Assembly (NCBI GenBank): GCA_029891345.1
Contig: CM057009.1
Location: 86,289,916 to 86,353,915 of the forward strand
Reading direction: 5' to 3'
DNA from: Dryococelus australis
Lineage: Eukaryota > Arthropoda > Insecta > Phasmatodea > Phasmatidae
DNA: 64,000 nucleotides
In this document: positions 10,800 through 23,222 of the stretch, in pieces
How positions within the stretch are numbered: the first letter of the stretch is position 1
Layout: each line of letters begins with the position of its first letter
Program-made: the position numbers and the translations under genes
The notes under the pieces: generated by a model
The model's database searches: none
What the model was told of the DNA's origin: nothing
Seen by the model: the letters and a program-made list of their open reading frames with translations, nothing else

Positions 10800-11966
10800 T
10801 AAATTACCTATGTCATGTTTTGGTTATCCAAGGTGTAGAAGGGCACACTTTTGAAAAGGTGTCACCTTTCAAATTACAGAAAGTTTTTGATGGAACAACT
10901 GGTGGTCATGTTGCTGAATGCAAGTAGATCAGTGAAAAGTGTGAGCTTCTGGTTGAGGTGTCGTATGCTGTCCAGTCATGGGGGCTCTTGGCAATGAAGT
11001 CTTTCAGTACGGCAACTGCAAAGTTCACTGTTGACGTCATGTCCCATGTATCCCTCAACTCCAGCAAGCATGTTATCGGGTGTCCCGACCTCATTGATAT
11101 CCTGGAGAAAGAGATCTTAAGTGAGTTGCAAACATAGTATGTCAACGACATTCACAGTATGCTAATGACTGCTGTTGGTGTTAGTCACCTATAGCTACCC
11201 TCATCTTGACTTTTGGTGTGAATGACATCCCTTCTGTAATCAAAGTATAGTACTTGAATATGCATGTTAATCAGTTTATTCCTTCTTCTATATGTTGCTA
11301 TAACTGTCAACAGTTTGGTAATTCATCTGCAAAATATCTGAATCCACCAGCTTGTTCAAAGTGTGCTGACTCACCACATCTAGTACTACTTAGTGCAGCA
11401 AACTACTGAAGTGTGTGAACTGCAACAAAGTATTTCCTGTTTGGTTGAAGGAGTATCCTATGTACCAGGATGAGCAGGCTGTTCAACGAATCCGGGCCAC
11501 TGGCAAGGTTTTTTTTTTATTGGTTGAAGTACGGAAACTTTTCCACGCTCTCCAGGGCCTGAAGCCTGCTGTTCTGTACAGTGATATTGCAAATTCTCAA
11601 CCAGTAGTAAAGAATGTGTGTACTCATACAGTCAATGTGGTTACCTAGACTGAAGTTTCTATGAGTACACCAAAACCACAGGGAGTTTAAACGACCTGGA
11701 CCACGACTTTTGGTACACAGTGTAGGGAAGCTGAAAATAAACTGATGAAACCTTCTGTTGTTAGCAAGTCTCGTCAGCAAGCTGCTGCAAAAAAATTAGA
11801 CATACCAAAGACTCCATCCCTCACATCGCTTCCTGCGAGTGAACCTGATTCTCAGGATCATGTCATCCACTCGCCAAATCGCCATCCTGTCTCTCTGAAG
11901 CCAGAAGCCGAGATGACAGTTGTTGTTGAGTCACAAAACTCTGGTGAAGGCTCAAGGGGGCTTTAA
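10800..11966 (+). pseudogene. Jockey-type LINE ORF1 (Gag-like, zinc knuckles)
   Basis: Frame-broken ORF1 of a non-LTR retrotransposon. The start reads FEKVSPFKLQKVFDG, then after a stop SEKCELLVEVSYAVQSWG and SLNSSKHVIGCPDLIDILE. These match the RRM-like ORF1 core of Jockey-clade elements, where phrases such as LLVEV and SLNSSKGVI recur. Around 11280-11480 come Cys-rich pieces (CYNCQQFG, CSKCAD, KCVNCNK) that are remains of CCHC knuckles, followed by WLKEYPMYQDEQAVQRIR. The C-terminal part (11745-11966) is Ser/Pro-rich. In a working element this protein would bind the LINE RNA. It lies just upstream of the endonuclease as expected. Confidence 0.82.
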
Positions 11967-12033
11967 GCCAGTGATCAACAGACATAGGGTGAAATTTAAA
12001 TAATTATTTCCACACACTTACTTTCCATAATTC

Positions 12034-13190
12034 ATGTCCCTCATACAGTGGAACTGCCGAGGTTATTTTAATAATCTTGAAGAACTGAAAGTGCTATTTG
12101 TGTCCCTTACCCATTATGTCATTTGCCTTCAGGAAATGCACTTTTGTCCCACTGATAGGGCCTCCATTCGAGGTCACATATTTTACCGCAATGGATAACA
12201 TGTTGATGGACTGTGCAGGCAGTGGCGGTCAGGGTTTTCCTCGGTATGTTTGTCACTATTTGTAGCATTAATGTACCCTCACACAAGCATGTCAAGTTAG
12301 CTGATTTTGAGGAGCTTTCTTGTCAGCTCCCACCTCCATTTCTGATCATTGGTGACTTCAATGCTCACAATCAGACATGGGGTTCTGACCACAGGGAAAG
12401 TTGGGGTTTTTTACTAGTGTCATGGCTCATCAGTTCTAATGTTTCCATGTTGAACACCGGTACTCCTACACACTTCGCAACCCATAGTGGCACTTTGTTC
12501 GGTATTGATCTATCTTTCTGTAACCCGGCTTTGGTCACCCACTTTGATTGGTCTGTATAGCCAGATATCTGTGGGAGTGACCATTACCGAATCATATTGG
12601 ATTGCATGTTGTTTGCTGCCCTCCCCATACCATCTCGGTGGGTACTTAAGAAAGCTGACTAGGCTCATTTCTAGCATTCCCTCCATTTCGGTGATAAGGT
12701 TCTATATGATGTGAACATGGCAGTGGAACTCTTCAACTTTATCTTCGTGTCAGGTGGGGAGGCTGTCATCCCTCAGTCTTCACCTCATGGACATAGGCAT
12801 CTTCCTTGGTAAAGCGACGACTGCAGGAATGCTGTCCACGCTCGACAAGGTTCACTCAGACGCTTTAGTGCTCACCCCACTCAAGCTAATCTGTAGATCT
12901 TCCATGTCTGTTGGGCTCGGGCACAACGTGTCATCAAGGACAGCTGGCGTAAATCCTGGAGAGACTTAATTTCGTCACGGATGGTACACGCTACTAGTAA
13001 GTTTATCTGGGACAATGTTCGGAAGCTGTGTGGACAATCTCTCAGCACTCAAGTTCCTTCCTTCAGCTCAATAAAAGGTATTGTTAATGATGGGTCAAAC
13101 ATTACAGATTTGTTGGGTTACTAAATTGCAGCTGTTTCAAGCAGTGCGCATTACATTCCCTAACTTCGAGCCATCAAGAAGTCACGTGAG
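12034..13190 (+). pseudogene. Jockey-type LINE ORF2, endonuclease part
   Basis: ORF2 begins at the ATG at 12034 with SLIQWNCRGYFNNLEELK, the N-terminus of the apurinic-like endonuclease. Next come HYVICLQEMHF (catalytic Glu region), LIIGDFNAHNQTWGSD (catalytic Asp/Asn block), LNTGTPTHF, GIDLSFCNPALVTHFDWSV and CGSDH, in the family order. After this the linker to RT shows ANLRSFHVCWARAQRVIKDS and SWRDLISSR, ending near 13180 with SSSAHYIP. At least three frame changes and several stops are present. The protein then breaks off and its RT resumes at about 16530, so about 3.3 kb of foreign DNA splits the gene. Confidence 0.88.
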
Positions 13191-13423
13191 ATGGTGGGTA
13201 TTAACCTGTTACAACAGTGTAAATCAAATAGTTTTTTTTTGCAAGACAGAGAAGTGGCTTGTAGTAGAAATAAAATGCTGTAAATAACAACTTGATAAAG
13301 AATTTTACTTCAAACATGTACTGCTGTTACGTTATGTAGACAACACAAAAATCACCAGGCAAAAGCTGTGTCTTCCTGCAGCACTAATTGCATACTCACT
13401 AGGCATACAATATAAAATCAAAC
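13191..13423. other. Left flank of the insertion that splits the LINE
   Basis: About 230 bp of AT-rich DNA between the last recognisable LINE codons and the Tigger-like element. No origin recognised. With 14867-16520 it makes up the rest of the insertion. Confidence 0.4.
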
Positions 13424-13425
13424 TA

Positions 13426-14864
13426 CAGTAAACTCTCGATTATCTGCGAGTGAATTATCCGCTTTGCGGCTTAACCGCGGCATATTCAGAAAGATAAAAA
13501 TAAATTTTGGAAATTAACTCAAACACTGCCAGAACAAAGTTGTTTAATAAAACACCCATCTTAACTAATATCATTTGTAACAGGTACTTTCTGAAAATAA
13601 CTGTGGAATGAAATATGTTTGTTTATCGATGCAAATGCATGTCATAATGTGTTCCTGATGGTGCGATGAGCTTAGTTACGTTGCAAGACAGCGAGCTGAT
13701 GACACCGCACAACTCGCTAGCCTAGCTGCTGCCTGCCAGGTATAGCCGGCCCCGGCGCGACTGCCGCATTCCTCCCGTGTATTGCATTCTAATGGTCAGG
13801 GTCAGTTTTATCTCACCTGTCAGTAGTTACATTTGGTTTTGTTTTTGCTCATTTTCAGCTGAAAAATGTCTGCAAAACGTAAATGTGTGGTTTTAAATTT
13901 ACAGCAGAAGCTGGAAATTATTAATAAACTTGAAGAAGGAAGTGTAATAAAACAGCTTTCATTTATGTATGGAGTCAGAGAAACAACAATTCGGGATATA
14001 CGAAACAATAAATCCAAACTTATTGAGTTTGCGAGCAGTGCAGACTCGACAAGTGGATTGGCGAATAGGAAAACGATGAAACTATCGACATGTGGGACAA
14101 GATAAGGCTATGCAGGAGTGGTTTAACCTGAAACATGCCGCAGGAATGCCAGTGTCAAGCTTAGTGTGTGTGAAACAAGCCCAGTATTTTTTTTTTGAAG
14201 AACCGGGAATGGAAGGCAAAACTTATTTCCTACATTAAACACTGTTTTCCACACCCTGAAACAGCCGGATGTATGCTGCACACACTGGACAGTGTGGGAG
14301 GTGTGTGTGTGACACGGGCAACATGCAGTTCGCTTTGCATGTCTTTGTTTCCCCTTCCGGGGTGGGGGAGGCTGTTGCCAAACAACCTAGTGATGTCAGC
14401 CTGCCTTCCCTCTTACGCAATTTCAGATTCCAGTATCACTCGGCGATTAACACCATACACATCCCACTGTGTTGTTTGTATTAGCTGTAGCTGCGTATTT
14501 CTTGTAATGTTCGTGAGAGAACTACCGTGATTACCAGCATATTTTACACACTTTATATTCTGTGTTTGTAAGTTAGAAATCAGGGTTGCATAAATTACGC
14601 ATTTTTTAAATTTCTTGGTTTTTTAAAATAAATAATAGGGTATGGAAATTATGCGAGGCCGTAAAATATGCAGGTAAATACAGGAGTATGTCAATGATAG
14701 GCTAGATTTCACACTGAAACACCCAGCATTCAGTTACGACCATATGAAACTTAGTGTTGGAAAAACTGTACTTTTCTCTTAGTATGCGGATTATCTGCAA
14801 TTTTGGGTTATCCGCAGCAATCCGCCCCCCCTCTCCATTATCACGGATAATCGAGAGTCGACTG
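13426..14864 (+). mobile_element. pogo/Tigger-like DNA transposon, internally deleted
   Basis: The left end CAGTAAACTCTCGATTATC and the reverse complement of the right end CAGTCGACTCTCGATTATC form terminal inverted repeats of the Tigger type (a CAGTARAxCTCGATTATC core), with further subterminal match (ATCTGCGAG or ATCTGCAA, and TTATCCGC). TA flanks both ends (13424-13425 and 14865-14866), the pogo/Tc1 target duplication. Length is 1439 bp, less than an autonomous Tigger, and only the transposase N-terminus survives, so it is non-autonomous. It sits inside the DNA that splits the LINE and is therefore among the youngest events there. Confidence 0.93.
13866..14105 (+). pseudogene. Tigger transposase N-terminus (CENP-B/psq HTH)
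   Basis: An open frame of 79 codons starts at an ATG and reads [20 protein letters not shown], then a [17 protein letters not shown] block and [15 protein letters not shown], then [17 protein letters not shown]. This is the N-terminal helix-turn-helix of CENP-B-related pogo/Tigger transposases, which binds the terminal repeats. Degraded continuation (EWF, FFFEEPGMEGK) is seen to about 14240. The DDE catalytic domain is missing. Confidence 0.88.
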
Positions 14865-14896
14865 TAGTTACAAAATGCATTAGTTTTGCATAGAAC

Positions 14897-14942
14897 AAAA
14901 TACTATGCTTAACCCTTGTAAAATACTATGCTTAACCCTTGT
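14897..14942 (+). repeat. Perfect 23-bp tandem duplication
   Basis: Two identical 23-bp units (beginning AAAATACTATGCTTAACCC) lie head to tail at 14897-14919 and 14920-14942. It looks like a recent slippage or repair duplication. Confidence 0.95.
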
Positions 14943-16520
14943 AAAAGGTCCAGTAAAATGTCCATTTAACTCGAGTGACCAAGACTCCCTTTAAATATCT
15001 TCCTTAAATGTGACACCGCACATCCAACAATAATTTACTGCTGAACTTGATTAATTACAAAAATACATATATATGGAATCATATAATATAAAATATATCT
15101 ATACAAATACTAAACACATTCAGCATAACCAGACCAAAATTACAACCTTGGAAAATCTATCCCTTTCACTACCCTTCGGCAGCACATACTACTCTGGTCT
15201 GATATCTGAATAAGTGGTTCTACTTACAGATTCCAATTATTGAAAATACAATATATACATAAAACAATTGGTAACCACCATCAACAAAAATATACCTGGT
15301 TACTAAGTTTAATCCAAATGTACTACGCTATATTAAAAAATTACAATACAATTTAAATACAGAACATTCCCAGGTAGTTAAATTCTTTCTCCTGATGCAG
15401 CTGCATGCATAACAATATATCAGAATACTCACCTGCACTTGTAGAACAATACACAACAATTACAATTCTAGGTACTTTAATTGTCTGACACGCACTGCAG
15501 AAAGTACCAGTTCTCTCTACTCATATTTACTGAACACTGATTAGACACAAACATTTACTTTGTGCGTTTATAGACTCATACTGTCACTGCCACAAAGTCA
15601 GTTAGTGTTCAGTGTACATCCCTACAATTTATTAATTTGTACACATTCTACAACGCCATGTTCAACAGTACCTGTTAATTTTCCTTGTGTGCTATACAGC
15701 ACCCAAATATCTGTCATGAGAAATTGTGTAAATCTGTGCACTGGCCAATTTGAAATGCCCAAAACACCTGCACCCAGGGTATTACCTTACAAATGACGGA
15801 GCAGTCCCAGGCAAACATCATATCCCTATGGTATCAGCAGGCTAGGCATCAGGTAGTCCATTTTGATGGCCAGTCTCAGCTGTTCATGATGTCATCAGTC
15901 ACACAGTCATGAGCACTTCCTCCATAACATAAATGGCTTCTGCACAATAACCACCACAAGTTTCATTTCTTAAATTCCACATAAATTTTAATCTTATTAT
16001 GTTACGTTAGTCCTGCGCAGGTTTTATTTCCAAACTAAAATTCCAATATAATTTTCAACTGTTTCATGACAATCCCAGCATATTGGTTTTCCGAGCCCAA
16101 ACAATAAATAACTGTGATCACAACCAGACTCAACAATTACACTTGTACACCCAAGTCATCATTGTAATGCTGGCGGGCGGCCTATTCCTGGCGGCTACCG
16201 GCAGCTCACCCTCCCGCCATGATACGCTGTTGCCGGTGGTGCCAGTCTGCCAACACCACAGTCAATCCACCCATCTCGTACCAGGTCAACTTGCCACAAG
16301 TCCAGAACAAAAATTGCACCCAGCTCTTTGGCGCTCGGCACAACCCACATACCTCTGGTATACAGCTTTCACACTCCAAGAGCATAGATGCCACAGATAA
16401 ACTCATCTGCCACCATACTTGGGGTGCACGATAAATGAGCACCATGCTTGATAGTACACAGACCACGCATTAGTAACTCGCAATGTGACATGTATACACA
16501 CATGCACGTCACAGTGTCAA
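14943..16520. other. Right part of the insertion that splits the LINE
   Basis: About 1.6 kb with no recognisable gene. 15000-16080 is AT-rich. 16130-16450 is richer in GC and has open frames on both strands (16083-16400, 16206-16466) without domain features. A small GTCAC similarity between 13181-13190 and 16505-16515 could be a remnant of a target duplication but is too short to trust. Confidence 0.4.
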
Positions 16521-16529
16521 CTTCAGTGT

Positions 16530-17440
16530 CTCGGGTGAGGAGGAATACAACCAGCCTTTCACCATTCTTGAGTTGGAGCAGTCTGTATCACACTCGAAGC
16601 ATACATCTGTTGGCCCTGACAATATTAACTATGCTAAGTTGCAACACCTCCTACTCGATGGGAAACTGTTTTTGCTGAGGCTCTTTACTAACATTTGGAC
16701 TTCAGGTGTTTTCCCTTCAATTGGTGCGAGTCCATCCTCATACCAATTTTGAAACCAGGGAAGGTCAAGGCAGATGTTTCCAGCTATCAACTTATTTCCC
16801 TCACCAACTGTGTATGAATGCTGCAAGACCATGGAGAATATAGTTAATGCGTGTCTGATGTACTGCCTTGAGACCTTGCAGCTTTTATCGCCTCTGCAGT
16901 GAGGTTTCTGCCAAAATCGGTCTGTGGTGGATCATTTGGTTAGCTCTGAGGATGTCATACAGACCACCTTTCTGTGAGGGCAGCACCTCCTTGCTGTATT
17001 TTTTGACTTGGAGAAGGAGTATGACATGACATGGCAACATGTTATCTTTCAACAGTTGTCTCCTTGGGTTTTGACGGACATTTTCCTACATTTATACAAC
17101 AATTTATGACCTTCCACAACTTCAGAGTTCGCAATGATGATACCTACTCTCATGAGTTTCTTCAGGAGAATTGTGTGCCACAAGGAAGGATTTTGGGGGT
17201 AACTCTGTTTGCCATCACTATCAATGGCATTGTGTCAGCCATTCAGCCATCTTTGTACTGTGTGCTGTATGTGGATGACTTTACCATTTTCTGCCACACT
17301 CCATCTCTATGCATGGCAAAACGTCAAATCCAGCCTGCTGTCCACTGCCTTGGCAACTGGATGGACAACGGTGGTTTCCACTTTGGTCATTTAAAACTTT
17401 ACCTGTTCCCCCCAGTAAAATCAGCTGACGGCAAATAGGC
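16530..17440 (+). pseudogene. Jockey-type LINE ORF2, reverse transcriptase part
   Basis: This continues the ORF2 that stops at 13190. It reads YNQPFTILELEQSVSHSKHT and VGPDNINYAKLQHLL (start of RT), LFTNIWTSGVFPS, LLSPLQ, FCQNRSVVDHL, then VFFDLEKEYDMTWQH. The long open frame at 17031-17438 contains SLGFDGHFPTFIQQF, ENCVPQGRILGVTLFA and LYCVLYVDDFTIFCHT. YVDD is the RT catalytic box and is intact. Stops and shifts occur upstream. After LGNWMDNGGFHFG the similarity fades near 17440, with weak LINE-like traces to about 17560, so the 3' end and tail are lost or unrecognisable. Confidence 0.9.
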
Positions 17441-19364
17441 AGCTTATTAACTTGCAGTCCACCTTAATTCAAACATTCTTAAGCTTGGAATGCTATTTAG
17501 ACTCTGCCAATAATGAAACCCACTTGTCCATTTAGTTTGTTAGTTTATGACTGCCATCCTTTACTTGGCTATCATGCAAGAAGATCCATGCAGAAACAGT
17601 TTGAGGCACTGTTTTTTAATGTTTTATCATTTAGTTTTTTAATTAGGATCGACAAATATTCCTTTATTATTACTTAGAGCACCGTACATGTGTTTAGTGT
17701 TGTGGAGAATTAAACAATAACTATGTTTAACTACACAGATATTAAAGTTGTATATGTAGAAGTTTTCATAGTTCTCTACAAGAATTTTTATGAAATGCAA
17801 TTGGGAATTCCTTAAATATTTTGTATAACTGCAGCATTATGACAATTGCTTGGATTGATTCATACCATATAAAGCTTTTCAGAAGAACTATATCATTGTA
17901 AATACATAAAATAAGAACAAATATTAAAAATTTATCAAATTTTTACTACTTGTTTATTACTTTAATAATTATTAAACTTGAAAATATTCAGTTCAACATG
18001 TTCTTAACTTGTTCCTTAACACTGATGTTATTATAGGCCACAATGTAAATAAAGTGTAATTTTACACAAATATATGTGCACCATGGTTTTCAGCAACTTA
18101 AATGAATTTTATATTTAAAATGTTTATGTTTCTACTTTGTTACAGTAAGGTACTGTAACAAGGGAAAAAATTGTTATTTTCTGCTCATTTACATGTGCTA
18201 TACATATTGGAAAAATACTTTTGCTGATGGTGTATTATTTAACTACAAGAAGATTTATATATTTATAAGGCAAGTGCATTTGGTTGGTTACAAAATAATG
18301 TAACATACCCAATATATAAATTTTGAATTCAAAGAATAAGAATTGGAGTGGGGGAAAAAACGTGTTTTAGCTACTTTTCACAGACATATTCCAACAATGC
18401 AGCACCAAAAACATCTATCTACATGTGAGCTTAGACAGAATGTTCTCTAATTAATAAGTGCCTGACCATGCCAGGAATCTAACATGGAATATTTGAGGTG
18501 TCCATCAGGAAAGCCCACTAGAAAACTATTATATATGCAAATTAGCTATTGTAAACAATAATCAATGTATGTAGTAGGATGTGAAATTACTGCCATTTAT
18601 CAATAACTACACTAATTTTGTTGGTTGTGGTCAATTGGCTGGTGATGTTTTAAATTTCTGTCATTTGCAAAATGCATATTTCTCTGTCCCAACTTATTCT
18701 GATAAGATGTATAAATGATTATAAAGGAATACATAGTAACAATTAGGTAATTAAGGTGTTTAAACTAGGTTCCTTCACATGGTTTTGGTTTGCTATATAA
18801 TAGGTACATAAAATGTATTCATCAGAATATTAGTCTTTATTAAAAATTATAATTTTTACTTGCAGAACCATTAAGGATTTTCAGTTTTGAGTAGGTTTCA
18901 GAAAAGCAGCATGTTTCAGACAGAAGCACGAAATTCCCACTGGATACCTAAGAAGTTTTGTGAGTGAACATTACTTACTGTGAGTGTTATAATCATTATG
19001 CAGAAAAGTTGTAAATGTATAAATTTACCCCCTATTTACCATGTCAAGTAAGTTAATATTGAAAATTTAGATACAAATGTGGTAATTGTAAAATTACATA
19101 GTCGAAAATTTTCTAGAAATGACATGTGTTTTAATTCAGTAGTAAAAAGTGCAATCAAGATTAATAACACATTTAATATATTTTTACACATACTTAATAA
19201 AGTGTGTAATTTAAGCTGTGTTTTTGTTAATAATTCTATAAATCCATGTGTTAAAACAGACTTTCATAACCCTTTATGTATTCCTAAAAAATGTGTAAAA
19301 CTACGTGTACTTGTTGTTTTATATGACACATCCAAAATGTAAACTTACCAAAAATTGGTTTATA
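17441..19364. other. AT-rich intergenic DNA, nothing recognised
   Basis: Possible eroded LINE 3' sequence to about 17560, then about 1.8 kb of AT-rich DNA with no coding, RNA or repeat signature. Confidence 0.6.
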
Positions 19365-20759
19365 TAAACTATATATCAAAAAGATTAATCCAATTTCACA
19401 AGGTTGTAACTTTTATATGCATTCTTATAAAATTTCCGGCTAAATTAAAAAATACGTAGAAGGATACAACGTCTCAATTAACGTTTTCACAAATGTTCAG
19501 TGTGCCCTCCAATGGATGCTCGGCTTATGTCTAAACCATAGTCAAACTCGTCTCATACTTGTACAAGTATAACAGGTGTTACCACAGCCACTGTTGTTGC
19601 TATGCGGCATCGCAATTCACCCACAGTCATTGGAAGGTGAGGCACATTAACGGAGTATTTCAGAAACCTCCACAAGAAAAATCACATACACTGAGATCAG
19701 GCGACCTTGGAGGCCAGTGTTGCAATGCACACTCTGTAAACCCCTTATGGCCGATCCTTCATTCGGGAGCTCATAGTTGAGAAATTCTCTGACATACAAG
19801 TGCCAGTGCGATGTGTTCCGTGCTGTTGCAAAATTAAATTATCGGAATATTCTTGTAATTGTGGAAACAGCCAGATCTCCAACGTATCCAGGTATGACAT
19901 TCCTGTAATGGTGTTTTCCACAAAAGAAAAAAGGACAGTACACCTGCTCTTGGGAAACGGCACAAAACATATTCAGCTTCTGAGAGTCTCTCTCATGCTC
20001 GACTATGGTATCTGGCTGCTTTGCTCCTCATATTCGTACATTGTGGCAGTGCACTTTTCAACTTAAATGGAATGTGGCCACATCGCTGAACACAAAACAT
20101 GACAAAAGTTTTCATTATCCATCTCCATGTCAAGAATGAATTCACAAAACTCAAGACATTTTTGTTTATCACAATCACAAAGAGTTTGTAGCACTTGAAT
20201 CTTGTATTCTTTGAAAACAATTGTCGCTGCAAAACGCGCCAGACAGTCATATGGGAGATGGGCAGTTCTCATCTGCCACAATGAAGGGACTTATGTGAAC
20301 TCCATAAAAAAAACTCTTCTGAATGCGCTCTACGTCTTGTTCAGTCATAAAGAGGCAACCTGTGAATTTCCCCTTACAAAAAAATTTGTTCTATTGAAAC
20401 TACTCGTGCCATAGTTGGATGCTCAACATAGTAGGAGGTGCAATGCCATACTGTCGATGGAAATCGCACTGCACAGTTATAACTGACTCACACTTGTTGA
20501 AATGGAGAATGTAAAATCCTTTTTGTTGCTGTGTTATCGGCATCCCAACACATACTGTATGAGCATGCTTGCAGCACAAGCTGTAGTGATACCAAGGTAA
20601 CACCTACCAGCAGCCAAGTGAACCGGCAATGTGCAGCATGCTCCAAGGGAAACTTTACATTTCAGTATGTATTTTACAATTTGCTACGAGGCCCTGTCTT
20701 CATTCATGTAAAAGTTATGGCCTTGTGAAATTGAATTATTCTTTTATTTACACGCTGTA
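19365..20759 (-). mobile_element. mariner-like transposon with inverted termini
   Basis: The left end (19365-19420) and the reverse complement of the right end (20704-20759) match through AAT(C)CAATTTCACAAGG and a TAACTTTTA(T/C)A block, giving diverged terminal inverted repeats of about 50 bp. The interior encodes a minus-strand transposase fragment of the insect mariner group also seen, in a different version, at 49.1-51.2 kb. Exact ends are uncertain by a few bases; a TA is present at the right end. Confidence 0.75.
19515..20570 (-). pseudogene. mariner-like transposase, inactivated
   Basis: Reading on the minus strand, the N-terminal HTH part shows QQKGFYILHFNKCESVITVQ, then CDFHRQYGIAPPTMLSIQLW. 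The middle shows CLARFAATIVFKEYKIQVLQ and FCEFILDMEMDNENF. The catalytic region shows VENTITGMSYLDTLEIWLFP, QLQEYSDNLILQQHGTHRTG (the QQDGAPPHW block, with the expected Asp replaced by His), and the C-terminus reads DISRASIGGHTEHL. The order and phrases match the mariner-type transposases common in insects. Numerous stops and the altered catalytic position make it dead. Confidence 0.8.
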
Positions 20760-20861
20760 TTTACTTTTTATAGACAAATTTATGTATTGGAAAGCAGTTA
20801 TTGCCATATATTCTATAAAATTTAATTTCCTTATCATAATGACAGAGAGTAGCTTATAGGC

Positions 20862-21166
20862 TGTTCATGGTAAACTGAGCACTTTTGAAAGCCCTGCTAG
20901 ACATTTTCTTGCATACACATTGTGCATTTTTACACTATATGTATAAAATTAACATTCCAGTGGTGCTGATCACTTTATTCATGTGTTAATGAAGTGAAAT
21001 CGTTAAATTATTAGGAAATAAAAATGTTTTACAAATTTGCTCATTTTTACACATATTCGTATTAAAAAAACATAAAGTAAACAATTCCATCTCAGTATTC
21101 ACAAAAGTTTATACATTTACTAACTTCATTGGGTGCATGCCGGGAAGTGTGTCCATTAAAATATAT
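20862..21166 (+). mobile_element. MITE family M fragment (left part)
   Basis: It starts GGCTGTTCATGGTAAACTGA then GCACTTTTGAAAGCCCTGCT. It aligns over its whole length, inverted, to the complete copy at 36854-37271. The alignment breaks at the LTR starting at 21167. The right end of the MITE is not found after the LTR here. Confidence 0.75.
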
Positions 21167-21755
21167 TGTTACTCCCTTGGTTCTAATAACCAGAAGGGGT
21201 ACAAAGTAATCTCTTAAAATGTTTTACTTAATGACTGAGAACGTATCTCGTTAATAAACCAACCGTCAGATAACAAAGGTACTTTTCTTCACATCACAAC
21301 ATAAGAGATACAATTTATGTTATCTTTACATCCAATTCAATACTCATTGCAAATTATGTGATTATGAAGTGATAAGCTATGTAAGGTATTCAATTACAAA
21401 GTAGTAACTCTACATTCAGATGGCAGCGTAAATATCTTGACTACTGACTTAAATGCAGATGCTATTATGCACAGTGTTACTGATTATAATATACCATGGC
21501 CTCTGAGTCTTTAAGCCCCTTCTCACATTTGGCTAGGCCTTCACTCATCACTGGTATTTCTACAAAGATGCAGTATGATGGACGCACAAGAACTCTCCAC
21601 AGCCTTGTTGCAGACATGCAGACTGCTGGCTCGGCGATCTGGTGACATTTTGGGGGGCGCGACCTTGTGATCCCCTCACTTATATACGTGCCTGCATATC
21701 TCCCAAACACTGCACCCCAGCAGCCTTCCTATGGCCTCTGCAACGTCTTGTTACA
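21167..21755 (-). mobile_element. Solo LTR, family S, copy 1
   Basis: The interval starts TGTTAC and ends GTTACA, an LTR-like inverted TGT(T/A)AC boundary, and aligns almost end to end with 46174-46812. On the minus strand a TATA box (TATATAAG) lies at 21686-21679, about 70 bp from the LTR start, so the LTR points left. No internal retroelement sequence is attached on either side. Confidence 0.72.
21679..21686 (-). promoter_or_regulatory. TATA box of solo LTR copy 1
   Basis: TATATAAG on the minus strand, conserved in copy 2 at 46699-46706. The conserved position supports a core promoter and the minus orientation. Confidence 0.5.
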
Positions 21756-22985
21756 GTATCCCCCTCGTTGAAAAAGTGGCTGTCCTTTGCCGCTGCGGAA
21801 AGGGTTGAATAGTTTGGGTGGAGAGACAATTAGAGCCGGTGTCCTTGAAGTATGAGTGGCCAGGGGGGCATGGTAGTGGTCTGCCTGCAGTGGAGTGGCC
21901 GGCAGAGCCCTTACTTCCTCAAGTTTGCAGCTTTCACATTGTTATGTTGCAGTGGTAGGCAAGTGTCCGTTAAAGTGTCCTCGTGCACTTAATCACTTTA
22001 ATGCCTTCTGAATGTGAAACCGGGCTGTTTATATATACCTTGTTTGAGGCCGGTTAATGAGTTTTACTCTGTTAATTTATATTTACCATTTTGTCTGCTT
22101 ATTTTGCTTCTTTGCTAAGTTTTACATTCTACTTTATATTATGCACGTCTTACTTTAAAAAATTTTAGATACACTTTAACTTCATTTTTCCTACACTCTA
22201 TTTTTATACATTTTTCCTTCTTTAAGTTATTTCAATTAAAAATTTTTTTATTGTTATATTCACTCTTTTGCCTATACAGTAAAAGCCCAATATAACCCGG
22301 CTGTTGAGGGACGTAACTAAGACCCACGTTATAGCTTTCCGTGGCAGAGTATATTAGCAATAAAAGCCAGTGTTCTAATGTGGCTGGCACCTATCTGTCA
22401 AACATGGCACAAGTGTGGTTATATACCGCCGTAACTCGTAAAACGTTTAGCGCCTTCCTATCAGATTTTTTAAAATTCTGTATCTCTCGACTTGTCAGCA
22501 TCCAAAGGAGAAAAACAGAAGAATAGAAATGTGGTGTGATGAAGGGGGTCTCGTGCATTCAACCAAGAACAGCTAAAAAATACCACGTTTTCCAGGAAAA
22601 GGATATACTTATTCCACCAAGTGCGGTATTCACTGCATTGTTTGTCACCCAGGTTGGAGGAGGTGGGTTCACCCCTGGCCTCCTGGGGGCCTGCCCTGGT
22701 TAGGAGGAAGTGAGAAGGAGAAAGAAATCTCACATCCTAATGAACTAAACATAGTTCCAACGAATGCTTGCAATGCAGATGGGATCTATCAGTGTCTCAC
22801 ATATTGTGAAACATGTAGCTTGCTTGTCTGATTTGCATTTTACAGAGGGAAATAAAAAAAAAGCTAACTATTTGTGGCATGCAATGAAAGCCCGCATTTC
22901 AGCATTGCCTTGTCCACAATAGCTCGTCTGCATTCGTCAGACGCATATCCTAACGTGCATGTCTTTGGGACAATAAAATTGCGCA
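21756..22985. other. Unassigned DNA; one possible lone Tigger-type end
   Basis: No gene recognised. At 22279 the sequence TA-CAGTAAAAGCCCAATATAA resembles the start of a Tigger-like element, but no matching right end was found. 22630-22720 is a short GC-richer block without coding features. Confidence 0.4.
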
Positions 22986-23222
22986 CTTCATATTTCTGAA
23001 TTTTTCTTCTAAAACTGGAAGACATACCATTTAGCAGCTATATACACATGATAATCAAAGTGTCTACATCATAATTGTAATGATTAAGTATATCTATACC
23101 CTATACAGATTAATTATAGGCCTGTAAGTGACTTAGAAGCACTCATTTTGAGACCCACCTCAAATATCAGAATTTTTTTCCCAGAAAATGAGAAGACATA
23201 CGGAATAACGGCTATATAAACT
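22986..23222 (+). repeat. Satellite-like unit of about 170 bp, one and a half copies
   Basis: The block 22990-23050 (TTTCTGAATTTTT, AGACATACC, GCAGCTATATA) recurs about 168-172 bp later at 23160-23222 (AGAATTTTTTTCCC, AGACATACGG, ACGGCTATATA). Between them lies a block, 23046-23140, that recurs at 31247-31338. This is what one and a half diverged monomers of a tandem repeat would look like. Confidence 0.55.

Noticed and set aside
22279..22340. Possible Tigger-like element start (CAGTAAAAGCCCAATATAA)
   Set aside because: No matching inverted end was found downstream, so an element cannot be delimited. Kept only as a note.
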